DNA of 20,175 nt, taken from Coriobacteriia bacterium (GTDB lineage: Bacteria; Actinomycetota; Coriobacteriia; Anaerosomatales; SLCP01). Where the stretch lies: contig SLCP01000060.1 of assembly GCA_007125735.1 (NCBI GenBank), forward strand, positions 1 through 20,175, given 5' to 3'. Positions 1 through 6,631 of the stretch are shown here, piece by piece. Every line of letters begins with the position of its first letter. Position 1 is the first letter of the stretch. A program made the position numbers and the translations under genes. The notes below the pieces were generated by a model, which was not told the DNA's origin, searched no databases, and was given only the letters and a program-made list of their open reading frames with translations.

Positions 1-421
1 CAGCAGCGCTCATAGCGCCGCCTTCAGGATCCATCCGCATGTCGAGTGGCGCATCTTCGTGATACGAGAAGCCGCGCTCGGCCCGATCGAGTTGCGGGGA
101 GGATACCCCGAGGTCGAAGAGGAACCCGTCGGCATACGCGATGCCCGCGTCTGCGAGCACGGCGTCGAGATCGCCGAAGTTCCCCTTTTTGAGGATTATC
201 GTGGTGCTTTGCCGGCCGAGGCGGAGTGTGGCTGCTGCTGCGTCTAATGCTGCGTCGTCTTGGTCGATTCCCACCAGCGTACCGGTGGGTGCGATCGAAT
301 CTACTATCCGCTTCGCGTGTCCTGCCCCGCCTAAGGTACAGTCGACGATGGTCGAACCGGGGTGCAACGATAGGTGCTTCGTGACCTCGGCCGGCAAAAC
401 TGGGGTGTGCCGATATTCCAT
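1..421 (-). CDS. rsmH: 16S rRNA (cytosine1402-N4)-methyltransferase RsmH (MraW), N-terminal part
   Basis: The minus strand from the ATG at 419-421 is open to the left edge, giving about 140 residues of a family usually near 310. It starts MEYRHTPVLPAEV, followed by the SAM-binding motif TIVDCTLGGAGHA at residues 24-36. GIDQDD (51-56) is the acidic end of the next strand, and FDLGVSSPQLD (102-112) and LDMRMD (126-131) are family signatures. The enzyme methylates N4 of C1402 in the 16S rRNA P site. The start lies 10 bases after the mraZ stop, which is the usual first pair of the dcw cluster, so the rest of that cluster probably lies off the left edge. The ribosome site is weak (AAGG about 8 bases upstream). 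The C-terminal half is not in the window. Confidence 0.95.
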   Translation of the reverse strand, partial: MEYRHTPVLPAEVTKHLSLHPGSTIVDCTLGGAGHAKRIVDSIAPTGTLVGIDQDDAALDAAAATLRLGRQSTTIILKKGNFGDLDAVLADAGIAYADGFLFDLGVSSPQLDRAERGFSYHEDAPLDMRMDPEGGAMSAA

Positions 422-431
422 TCTCAAGGCC

Positions 432-875
432 TTACAGCAAGCCGAGTGAAGAGAGCTCCTCGGCATCGTGCTCGATGTTCTCGGCGGTCTCGCCGTTGTA
501 CGCGGCCCACTTCTCGGCATCCCAGATCTCGATGCGATCGCCGTTGCCGGTGATGGAGACGTCCTTGCCGAGGCCCGCGTGCTCGATGAGGACCGGCGGC
601 AGTTTGACGCGACCGGCCGAATCGAGCTCGGTCTCGGCCGCGCCCGAGGTGAAGAAGCGGCGGAGCTTGCGGTATTGCGAGTTGAAGTCGTCGCGGCTCA
701 TGAGCCGATCGATGAACTCGCGGTACTTCTCCGCCGGATAGACGTAGAGACAGCCCTCGAAACCTTTGGCGACCACGAGCTTGCCCGTCATCTCGCCCCG
801 GAACTTGGCGGGCAGCGAAACACGACCTTTGGCGTCCAGCGTGTGCTGATAATCGCCGAGGAACATCGGTCGCAT
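432..875 (-). CDS. mraZ: Transcriptional regulator / division protein MraZ
   Basis: This 147-residue protein matches the usual MraZ length of about 145. It has two AbrB-like SpoVT/MraZ repeats, each with the family core: GDYQHTLDAKGRVSLPAKFR near residues 7-26 and ETELDSAGRVKLPPVL near residues 80-95. MraZ forms ring-shaped oligomers that bind repeated TGGG-type boxes in front of its own gene and regulate the dcw cluster. The start is ambiguous. The ATG at 875 lies only 2 bases after a GGGAGG run, while the ATG at 866 (giving MFLGDYQHTLD, the usual family N-terminus) has GGAGG 11 bases upstream. The gene is followed after 10 bases by rsmH and almost certainly shares its transcript. A promoter and TGGG elements lie upstream at 949-1035. 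Confidence 0.96.
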   Translation of the reverse strand: MRPMFLGDYQHTLDAKGRVSLPAKFRGEMTGKLVVAKGFEGCLYVYPAEKYREFIDRLMSRDDFNSQYRKLRRFFTSGAAETELDSAGRVKLPPVLIEHAGLGKDVSITGNGDRIEIWDAEKWAAYNGETAENIEHDAEELSSLGLL

Positions 876-941
876 ACCCTCCCCCCCGCCTCATCGCGGT
901 CGTCCCGCGGGAACCCTCTGCCCCCACGTGTGGTCTCTCAC

Positions 942-960
942 GTGTCACACTCTATGACAC
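942..960. repeat. Inverted repeat GTGTCA-N7-TGACAC bracketing the mraZ -10
   Basis: GTGTCA at 942-947 and TGACAC at 955-960 are perfect inverted 6-mers separated by 7 bases, and that spacer contains the proposed -10 hexamer of mraZ. The geometry (19 bases, dyad symmetry, over the -10) is typical of a repressor operator. Which protein would bind is unknown. The half sites do not resemble the TGGG boxes used by MraZ. Confidence 0.5.
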
Positions 961-977
961 TTCATCCCACATTTCAA
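949..977 (-). promoter_or_regulatory. Predicted mraZ (dcw) promoter
   Basis: On the minus strand TTGAAA (972-977) and TAGAGT (949-954) are separated by exactly 17 bases, close to the TTGACA/TATAAT consensus. Transcription would start near 942, leaving a leader of about 65-75 bases before mraZ. A GTGGGA element lies in the spacer and an inverted repeat brackets the -10. The match is visible in the sequence; promoter activity is inferred. Confidence 0.6.
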
Positions 978-1035
978 TACTTTTGTGGGAATTCAACCCA
1001 CTTCTTCCCCCAGCGGGGTCGGTACATCCCACCCA
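964..1035 (-). promoter_or_regulatory. Cluster of TGGG elements, candidate MraZ boxes
   Basis: Read on the minus strand, TGGG elements begin at 1035, 1031, 1012, 1000 and 969, upstream of and inside the mraZ promoter. MraZ is known to bind closely spaced direct TGGG or GTGG repeats at its own promoter with a period of roughly 10-11 bases. Here only the 1012/1000 pair is close (period 12); other spacings are 4, 19 and 31, so the array is irregular. A GTGGG-N7-CCCAC inverted pair (985-989 and 997-1001) also falls inside it. Autoregulatory binding is an inference from the family. Confidence 0.4.
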
Positions 1036-1043
1036 AGCCCCCT

Positions 1044-1109
1044 TGTGCGCACAGATGAGACCGCTGGGCGCACGTCGCAGCGAAGGTCCGCGCGCACATC
1101 ATGTGCGCG
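1044..1109. repeat. Two GTGCGC palindromes in the divergent region
   Basis: TGTGCGCACA at 1044-1053 is a perfect 10-base palindrome. CGCGCACAT-C-ATGTGCGCG at 1091-1109 is a perfect 19-base palindrome about one central base. Both contain the half site GCGCACA, and their centres lie about 51-52 bases apart, near five helical turns. No gene explains them. They could be a pair of operators, but a high-GC sequence yields some such repeats by chance. Confidence 0.4.
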
Positions 1110-1231
1110 TGAACCGAGCGGAACCGCGGTGCGTCCTAGTGATGTGCGACGGGTGAGCAACCCGGTTGACAGCGGAACAGAGACCAGCCGTCGAGCGGCG
1201 TCGGGACGGCACGGAACGGTTGGGGCGCTGG

Positions 1232-1260
1232 TTGCCTGCGCTCTTACGTGCGGGTAGAAT
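1232..1260 (+). promoter_or_regulatory. Predicted promoter for the 44-residue membrane protein gene
   Basis: TTGCCT at 1232-1237 and TAGAAT at 1255-1260 are separated by 17 bases. Transcription would start near 1267, giving a leader of about 38 bases that ends with the ribosome site GGAGGTGA at 1287-1294. The good spacing and the good -10 support the call. Confidence 0.6.
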
Positions 1261-1304
1261 CGCCTGTGTACCCAGAAGGGTGATACGGAGGTGACCACTC
1301 CCCT

Positions 1305-1439
1305 ATGACCGCGAACGTAGCTGCCTCGATATTCAACGTGCTGGTGCTTGCGTTCTTCGTCGTCGTCGCGCTCGGTGTAGCGCTCGGTGCGTATGCCGCG
1401 ACGCAGATGAAGAAGCTGGAGGAGAAGGTTCAGAAGTAG
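1305..1439 (+). CDS. Small single-span membrane protein, 44 residues, unknown function
   Basis: The ORF runs from ATG 1305 to TAG 1437-1439 and encodes 44 residues. It has a short N-terminus, one hydrophobic span at about residues 9-33 rich in Val, Ala and Leu, then a charged tail MKKLEEKVQK (35-44), so it is probably a tail-in bitopic protein. Support for expression is strong for such a short ORF: an eight-base GGAGGTGA ribosome site 10 bases before the ATG, a -35/-10 pair upstream and a stem-loop just after the stop. I do not recognise the family. It could help assemble or modulate a membrane complex, but nothing here shows which one. The next gene encodes a membrane-anchored DUF4349 protein. 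Confidence 0.72.
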   Translation: MTANVAASIFNVLVLAFFVVVALGVALGAYAATQMKKLEEKVQK

Positions 1440-1461
1440 CTCCTCCTATCCGCGACCAATC

Positions 1462-1501
1462 CGAACGCCCTCCCGCGCACCTGAGGTGTCGAGGGCGTTC
1501 G
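1462..1501 (+). terminator. Stem-loop after the small membrane protein gene
   Basis: CGAACGCCCTC (1462-1472) pairs perfectly with GAGGGCGTTCG (1491-1501), an 11-bp stem with an 18-base loop that itself contains the near-palindrome CACCTGAGGTG. It starts 23 bases after the stop of the small gene and ends 42 bases before the DUF4349 start. No U-rich tail follows, so it may be a weak terminator, a processing signal or an attenuator rather than a full intrinsic terminator. Confidence 0.5.
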
Positions 1502-1543
1502 TGCGTGTCAGGCACCGATGCCCGTGGTGATTGGAGGCGCACG

Positions 1544-2578
1544 ATGTCCGAGTCAACAGGTGGCACAGACCGCATCCGCTCGGTAGGCCGCGTTCTCGTT
1601 CTCGTACTGCTCGCTGGGCTCGTAGCGGTGAGCACTACCGGGTGCGGCACGTTTGTCGGGACCGATGTCTCCGATACCAGGGACCTTCCCGGTGAGATCG
1701 CGATCGAGCCGATGTACGGCGACGACGCCATGGTTGCCGAGCGCGGGATCGAGCCCGACATCGGCATCCCCGTGCCCCCTCCCATCGACGGCGCGGGTCC
1801 GGACGCATCGACGGTTCCGCCCCACGAGCGCTACATCATCCGCACGCTCGGTATCCGCCTGCAGGTTGAGGAGGTCGAGCCGGCCGTCGAGAGCGTACGG
1901 GACGCGGTCGAAGCTGCCGGGGGTTCCGTCACCGCCGTGCAGGTCTCGTCTGACGAATCCCCCATATACCGCTATGAGGCCGGCGGGACGTTCGCTGATG
2001 GCACTCCTCTCAAGGGGTACATCACCGCGCGGATCCCGCCCGCGGAACTCGACACGTTCGTCGACGCCGTCGCCGACCTCGGCACCGTGCTCAGGCAAGC
2101 TGAGGACGAGAGCGATGTCACGCAAGAGCACGTCGACATCTCCGCGCGTCTAGACAATCTCCGTGTGCAAGAAGAGCGGCTTCGCGAGCTCTTCGACCGG
2201 GGTGAAGAGATCGAGGACCTGCTCGCGGTCGAACGGGAGCTTGCCCGCGTGAGAGGCGACATCGAGTCGTTCGAAGCGCGGCTCGCGTTCATCGAGCGGC
2301 AAGCGGCGATGGCGACCGTGACCGTCGAACTGGTCGGACGACAGCCCGTCGTCGCACCGGCCGGCGAGGACTGGGGATTCTACTCGGCGATCCGCACCGG
2401 CATCCGCGGCCTCGTCCACACCATCAACGGCATCGTCATCTTCACGCTGAGCGCGTTGCCGCTCATCGTCATCGCGCTGGTGGCGTGGCTCGTGATCCGT
2501 GCGATCCTACGCGCGAGACGCTCTCGTCGCGAACGCGGAGCCACAGCCCCACCCGCGGATCACGGCACCGGAGGATGA
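1544..2578 (+). CDS. DUF4349 domain membrane-anchored lipoprotein-like protein
   Basis: The 344-residue start at ATG 1544 is chosen because GGAGG lies 7 bases upstream; a GTG at 1505 would add 13 residues but has no ribosome site. Residues 17-33 form a signal-like hydrophobic stretch ending in STTGC, so Cys34 could be lipidated, although the lipobox is weak (Thr at -3). The DUF4349 core spans roughly residues 95-320. It includes RYIIRTLGIRLQVEEVEP, a two-helix coiled coil near 195-255 and the end VTVELV, then a transmembrane helix at about 296-320 and a basic cytoplasmic tail. DUF4349 proteins are widespread envelope proteins of unknown function. A 92-residue membrane protein follows after 7 bases, so the two are probably cotranscribed. 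Confidence 0.9.
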   Translation: MSESTGGTDRIRSVGRVLVLVLLAGLVAVSTTGCGTFVGTDVSDTRDLPGEIAIEPMYGDDAMVAERGIEPDIGIPVPPPIDGAGPDASTVPPHERYIIRTLGIRLQVEEVEPAVESVRDAVEAAGGSVTAVQVSSDESPIYRYEAGGTFADGTPLKGYITARIPPAELDTFVDAVADLGTVLRQAEDESDVTQEHVDISARLDNLRVQEERLRELFDRGEEIEDLLAVERELARVRGDIESFEARLAFIERQAAMATVTVELVGRQPVVAPAGEDWGFYSAIRTGIRGLVHTINGIVIFTLSALPLIVIALVAWLVIRAILRARRSRRERGATAPPADHGTGG

Positions 2579-2585
2579 TCGCGAC

Positions 2586-2864
2586 ATGATCCGTCCCAAC
2601 ATCAGATTGCCGCTATGGGCGGCGGTCGCACTGCCGGCCGCTGCCTACGTGGTCCGCTCACTCATCCAGGGAAGCTTCGCCCTCGAACTCCCGCTCGACC
2701 TGGTGGCATACGGACTACTCGCGTTCGTCATCATCGCCGTGGGCATCGGGCGAGCGCGCCTTGCGCACGAGATCGAGGACGAGCGAGCCTACGAAGTGGA
2801 CGGCGACGACGAGCGAGCCGACGATGAGCGGGAGCACGACGACGTCGGTGACGATGTCGGGTGA
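2586..2864 (+). CDS. Small two-span membrane protein with acidic tail, unknown function
   Basis: The ORF starts at ATG 2586, 11 bases after a GGAGG that lies inside the end of the DUF4349 gene, and gives 92 residues. Two hydrophobic segments (about 9-27 and 35-55) are separated by a short loop. The last 30 residues are very acidic, with runs such as DGDDERADDEREHDD. The N-terminal half has its own reasonable codon use and overlaps nothing. The C-terminal half (2715-2864) is antisense to another small membrane ORF, and the acidic tail is the mirror of that ORF's second membrane helix. One of the two tails may therefore be a by-product of the other. No family is recognised. Confidence 0.6.
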   Translation: MIRPNIRLPLWAAVALPAAAYVVRSLIQGSFALELPLDLVAYGLLAFVIIAVGIGRARLAHEIEDERAYEVDGDDERADDEREHDDVGDDVG

Positions 2865-2990
2865 GTCGAGACCGAGCACGCCGGACCCGGCGACGGTGAG
2901 CCAGCCGCCCGCCGCAACGCCGAGGGCGACCCCGACACCCCACGTCAGCGCCCAGAATAGCCGTCTCCCCGTCGACCGCGCGACTCCCAT
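2715..2990 (-). CDS. Small two-span membrane protein at the end of the nucleoside ABC operon, unknown function
   Basis: The 91-residue ORF starts at ATG 2990, 6 bases after the stop of the second permease, with AAGGGG about 9 bases upstream. Hydrophobic segments at about 11-40 and 46-74 are followed by the charged tail RKARSPDAHGDDDERE. Third codon positions are almost all G or C, as in the neighbouring genes, which favours real coding. The last 150 bases overlap the convergent plus-strand gene ending at 2864. Position suggests cotranscription with the importer, but no family match lets me assign a role. It could also be partly a shadow of the plus-strand acidic tail. Confidence 0.55.
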   Translation of the reverse strand: MGVARSTGRRLFWALTWGVGVALGVAAGGWLTVAGSGVLGLDSPDIVTDVVVLPLIVGSLVVAVHFVGSLVLDLVRKARSPDAHGDDDERE

Positions 2991-2996
2991 GCTCCC

Positions 2997-3950
2997 CTAC
3001 CCCTTCACGTACGGCTTGCCGATGGCCGCCGGAGCGACGGCCCGGCCTACCACGCCGGCGAGCACGATGACGGTCAGCACGTAGGGCACCATGAGGAAGA
3101 ACTGCGAAGGAACACGGATGACCTCACGGAACAGCTGCAGCTTGATCTGGAGCGCGTCGGCGAAGCCGAAGAGCAGTGAGGCGCCGTAGGAGCCACCCGG
3201 AGTCCAGCGGCCGAAGATGTTGGCGGCGAGCGCGATGAACCCGCGCGCATTCGTCATGCCCTCGGTGAACGACCCCACCTGCTCGAGCGTGAGGTTCGCG
3301 CCCGCGAGTCCCGCGAGCGCACCGCTCGTCAGCACCGCGCTGTAGCGCCCGCGCACCACGCTGATGCCCACGGTGTCCGCCGCTCGCGGATGCTCGCCAA
3401 GGGCGCGCAGGCGCAGCCCCCAGCGGGTGTTGAACAACGCCCAGTGCCCGCCGATCGCAAGGATGATCGCCAGGTACACGAGCGGCGTGTGGCTGAGTGC
3501 CACGAGGTCGATCCAACGCCACACCGTCCCGAGCATGCCCTCTGTCGGACCGTTGATGCTGAATACCGGGCGCAGGCGCGCGACCGAGTCGGTGGTGCCC
3601 GGATGACCGAAGATGACCTCCATGAGGAAGCCCGTCAGGCCGGTTGCGAGGATGTTGATAGCGGTACCCGAAACGACCTGATCGGTACGCAGAGTGACCG
3701 ACGCGAACGCGTGGACGAGCGCTAGCGACATGCCGGCGACGAGTGCCGTCAACACGCCGAACCATGCGCTTCCCGTGAACATCGCGCCAATGACCCCCAT
3801 GAATGCCCCGAAGAGCATCATGCCTTCGAGCGCGATGTTGACGACACCCGAGCGCTCGCAGATGGTGCCGCCGATCGCAGCGAGCGCGAGCGGGGTCGCC
3901 ATACGGATCGCCGAGGCGAACAGGTCGGGAGCAAGGATGTCAGCTAGCAT
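2997..3950 (-). CDS. BMP-type nucleoside ABC transporter, second permease (NupQ/YufQ-like)
   Basis: The start is ATG 3950 (MLADILAPDLFASAIRMATP), giving 317 residues, the usual size. The longer open frame upstream is Ser/Arg-rich and is the shadow of the preceding permease. The protein is almost entirely membrane helices and carries the family features IGGTICERSGVVNIALEGMM near residues 24-43 and GLRLRALGEHPRAADTVGISV in a cytoplasmic loop, typical of the BPD_transp_2 permeases of BMP importers. It should form the translocation channel with the larger permease upstream. Its ATG lies inside that gene (11-base overlap), which implies translational coupling. Compared with Bacillus subtilis nupNOPQ, this is the NupQ position. 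The exact nucleoside specificity cannot be read from the sequence. Confidence 0.9.
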   Translation of the reverse strand: MLADILAPDLFASAIRMATPLALAAIGGTICERSGVVNIALEGMMLFGAFMGVIGAMFTGSAWFGVLTALVAGMSLALVHAFASVTLRTDQVVSGTAINILATGLTGFLMEVIFGHPGTTDSVARLRPVFSINGPTEGMLGTVWRWIDLVALSHTPLVYLAIILAIGGHWALFNTRWGLRLRALGEHPRAADTVGISVVRGRYSAVLTSGALAGLAGANLTLEQVGSFTEGMTNARGFIALAANIFGRWTPGGSYGASLLFGFADALQIKLQLFREVIRVPSQFFLMVPYVLTVIVLAGVVGRAVAPAAIGKPYVKG

Positions 3951-5040
3951 GCTCCACCCCCACTCGCCGGGTACGGCCGATGATCCACCGCGCGAGTTGC
4001 TCGGCGGCGACGAACAAGATGATGAGCGCCTGGATGATGAAGATGACCTTAGTCGGGACGAAGGCCTCGAGTTGCATGGTTCCGGCACCAGCCGAGAGCG
4101 CGCCGAACAGTATCGCCGCAGCGATCACGCCGAGCGGATTGTTCTTCGCGAGCAGAGCGACCGCGATCCCCGTGAAGCCGAAACCGGCCGAGAACTGGTC
4201 GTGGAGCCGGTAGTGGACCCCCATCACCTCGGTCACGCCCGCGAGGCCGGCGAGTGCGCCGGAGATACACAGCGCTTTGATGGTGGTCGAGGGGACCGAT
4301 ATGCCACCGGTCTCGGAGGCCCACGGATTGAGTCCGACGGCACGTGCCTCGTATCCGAGTGTCGTGTACTTGAGCACCCACCACAGAAGCATGGCGACGA
4401 GCACGCCGATCACGAATCCGAGATGGACGCGCGAGACCGCAAGGAACCCGAACAGATCGTGCATGCGTGGCAACGTCGACTCGGGCGGTAACTGTGAGGT
4501 CTGCGGTATCTGTCCCGGCGCCTTCAACGGTCCGGTCACGAGCCACGACACGATGTAGCGGCCGATATAGGTGAACATCATCGTCGTGATGACCTCGTGC
4601 GCGCCCACCTTCGCTTTGAGGAGCGCCGGCACGAACGCCCATGCGGCGCCGATCGCCGCTCCTGCAAGCAGCATCATCACGATGTTGAACGGCTGCGGGA
4701 GTCCCGCTAGCACGATGCCGAGCCACGCGGCCGACAGACCGCCGAGGAACAGCTGGCCCTCGGCCCCGATGTTGAACAGTCCTGCACGGAATCCGTACGC
4801 GACAGCGAGCCCGGTGAACATGAGCGGCGTCGCACGCAGAAGCGTCTCGCCGATCTGACGTCCGCCCCCGAACGCCCCCTTCAGCATCGCCGGGAACGCG
4901 ACGAGCGGATCGTAGCCGGCGACCAACATGATCACCGAACCAATGCCCATCGCAAGCATGACCGAGACCACCGGTACCGCGAGTTCGCGCAGGAGGTGCG
5001 CGATCTTCTGGCCACGCGTTGCGACGCTGGGCTCAGCCAT
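3940..5040 (-). CDS. BMP-type nucleoside ABC transporter, first permease (NupP/YufP-like)
   Basis: This is a 366-residue multi-span permease. Motifs include LLRATPLMFTGLAVAYGFRA and GLFNIGAEGQLFLGG near residues 65-100, the family hallmark of BPD_transp_2 permeases, and YEARAVGLNPWASETGGI in the ATPase-facing loop. I chose ATG 5040 because it overlaps the ATPase stop (ATGGCTGA), as at the next junction. A GTG at 5052 (MVRSMAEP) is also possible, because GGAGG near 5055-5060 is rather far from the ATG. It should pair with the 317-residue permease and be energised by the ATPase encoded just upstream. The known Bacillus homologue imports nucleosides. Confidence 0.9.
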   Translation of the reverse strand: MAEPSVATRGQKIAHLLRELAVPVVSVMLAMGIGSVIMLVAGYDPLVAFPAMLKGAFGGGRQIGETLLRATPLMFTGLAVAYGFRAGLFNIGAEGQLFLGGLSAAWLGIVLAGLPQPFNIVMMLLAGAAIGAAWAFVPALLKAKVGAHEVITTMMFTYIGRYIVSWLVTGPLKAPGQIPQTSQLPPESTLPRMHDLFGFLAVSRVHLGFVIGVLVAMLLWWVLKYTTLGYEARAVGLNPWASETGGISVPSTTIKALCISGALAGLAGVTEVMGVHYRLHDQFSAGFGFTGIAVALLAKNNPLGVIAAAILFGALSAGAGTMQLEAFVPTKVIFIIQALIILFVAAEQLARWIIGRTRRVGVEHAS

Positions 5041-6592
5041 CGACCGCACCACCCTCCACCGTCGCCTCGGCGAACTTAGCTCCTCCCCCGCCCGTCATGA
5101 AGTAGCCGAGTTCCTCGTCGCTTGCCTCTCCCGCCTCGAACTCGCGTACGATCCGTCCCTCGAACATCACGAGGATCCGGTCGGCGAGCGACTGGACCTC
5201 CTCGAGCTCGAGACTGATGAGCAACACCGCCTTACCGGAATCGCGCTCCGCCAGTATCTGTGAGTGCACGAACTCGATAGCTCCGACATCGAGCCCCCGT
5301 GTCGGCTGCGCGGCCACGAGGAGATCGGGGTCCCTGCCGAGCTCTCGAGCGAGCACGACCTTCTGCTGGTTTCCACCGGAGAGCGCTTCTGCCTTCACGC
5401 GCTCGCTCGGCGTGCGCACGTCGTAGTCGGCGATGCGCTTCTTGCTGACCTCGGAGATCACGTTATAGTCGAACACCCCCCGCTTCGAGTAGGGGGCTAG
5501 GCGGTGGTCGCCGAGGATCATGTTCTCCATGAGGTTGAATTCGAGTACGAGGCCACGTCGGTGACGGTCCTCGGGTACGTGAGAGACACCGGTCTCTATC
5601 GCTTCGCGTGCGGTTCCGTGGGTGATGTCCTTGCCCTTCAGCGCGATCGTTCCTGCGGCGGGCCTGCGCAATCCAGTGATCGCCTCGACGAGTTCTGCCT
5701 GGCCGTTACCGCTGACGCCCGCTATGGCGACGATCTCGCCCGCGCACACGCTGAAGGACACCCCCTTGACGGCCTCGAGTCTGCGTTCGTCGAGCACGCT
5801 CAAGTCGTTCACCTCGAGCACCGTGTCTCCACACCGTGAAGGCTTCTTCTCCACGCGGAAGACGACATCCCTGCCGACCATCATCCGCGCGAGGCCGGCC
5901 ATGTCGGTGTCCGCCGGACGGGTCTCGCCCACCACGGCACCATCTCGCATGACGACCACGCGATCGGCGATCGACATGACCTCCTCGAGCTTATGCGTGA
6001 TGAAGACGACGGACAGGCCATCGGCCACGAGCGACCGTACCACCGAGAACAGTTCTCGCACCTCTTGAGGCGTGAGAACCGCGGTGGGCTCGTCGAGGAT
6101 GAGCACCCGTGCGTCGCGGTGGAGCGCCTTGAGGATCTCGGCCCGCTGCTGCATGCCCACAGCCAAGTCCCGCACCACCGCGTCCGGATCGATCTTCAAG
6201 CCGTATTGTGACGAGAGTTCGCGCACGCTTGCCCGAGCTGCGGGAAAGTCGATCGCTCCGAGTCGCGTGGGCTCGGCACCAAGTACGATGTTCTCGGTTA
6301 CGGTCAGCGGGTTCACGAGCATGAAGTGCTGGTGCACCATTCCGATGCCGAGGTCTATGGCATGCCGGGGCGAGCGGATGTTGACCTCTTCGCCGTCGAC
6401 GAGGATCGATCCCTCATCGGGAGTGAGCAGGCCGTAGACCATGTTGACGAGCGTACTCTTGCCGGCCCCGTTCTCGCCGAGCAACGCGACGATCTCGCCG
6501 CTGTGGAGAGAAAGCGAGACCTCGTCGTTGGCAAGCACGCCAGGGAAACGCTTCGTCAGTCCCCGCATTTCGATGATCGGTGACGCCATCAT
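5033..6592 (-). CDS. BMP-type nucleoside ABC transporter, double ATP-binding protein (NupO/YufO-like)
   Basis: The 519-residue protein contains two ABC domains. Domain 1 has Walker A GENGAGKST (39-47), a weak signature LAVGMQQR (143-150), Walker B VLILDEPT (163-170) and switch His200. Domain 2 has a degenerate Walker A (GVSGNGQAE, 292-300, no Lys), a good signature LSGGNQQK (404-411), Gln429 in place of the catalytic Glu (AAQPT) and Ser460 where the switch His is expected. So one composite site (Walker A1 with LSGGNQ) looks active and the other degenerate, which is normal for sugar/nucleoside ATPases of this family. It starts with ATGATG, either of which could be used after GGGAGGG. It couples ATP hydrolysis to the two permeases encoded immediately downstream. 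Confidence 0.95.
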   Translation of the reverse strand: MMASPIIEMRGLTKRFPGVLANDEVSLSLHSGEIVALLGENGAGKSTLVNMVYGLLTPDEGSILVDGEEVNIRSPRHAIDLGIGMVHQHFMLVNPLTVTENIVLGAEPTRLGAIDFPAARASVRELSSQYGLKIDPDAVVRDLAVGMQQRAEILKALHRDARVLILDEPTAVLTPQEVRELFSVVRSLVADGLSVVFITHKLEEVMSIADRVVVMRDGAVVGETRPADTDMAGLARMMVGRDVVFRVEKKPSRCGDTVLEVNDLSVLDERRLEAVKGVSFSVCAGEIVAIAGVSGNGQAELVEAITGLRRPAAGTIALKGKDITHGTAREAIETGVSHVPEDRHRRGLVLEFNLMENMILGDHRLAPYSKRGVFDYNVISEVSKKRIADYDVRTPSERVKAEALSGGNQQKVVLARELGRDPDLLVAAQPTRGLDVGAIEFVHSQILAERDSGKAVLLISLELEEVQSLADRILVMFEGRIVREFEAGEASDEELGYFMTGGGGAKFAEATVEGGAVDG

Positions 6593-6631
6593 CCCTCCCA
6601 GCCGCAGACCGCCGGAGCCGCGCCCGCAACA

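Larger units (their letters stand above)
876..1304. other. Divergent intergenic region between mraZ and the 44-residue membrane protein gene
   Basis: No convincing coding sequence is present in these 429 bases. Open frames of 90-101 codons exist on both strands but encode Arg/Ser/Pro-rich sequence without family motifs or good ribosome sites. The left part carries the mraZ promoter, its inverted repeat and the TGGG elements. The middle carries two GTGCGC palindromes. The right end carries the plus-strand promoter at 1232-1260 and a strong ribosome site at 1287-1294. Bases 1110-1230 show nothing I can name, apart from an isolated TTGACA at 1166-1171 with no partner -10 at the right distance. 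Confidence 0.6.

Noticed and set aside
1166..1171. Perfect TTGACA -35 hexamer on the plus strand
   Set aside because: No -10-like hexamer is found 16-18 bases downstream; the promoter at 1232-1260 is much better placed for the next gene.
985..1298. Open frames of 90 codons (plus, 985-1257) and 101 codons (minus, 993-1298) in the mraZ divergent region
   Set aside because: The products are Arg/Ser/Pro-rich without motifs, they overlap promoters and palindromes, and neither has a good ribosome site. They look like chance frames in high-GC DNA.
3951..4088. N-terminal extension of the second permease
   Set aside because: The extra 46 residues are a Ser/Arg-rich shadow of the first permease gene; the family N-terminus matches ATG 3950.
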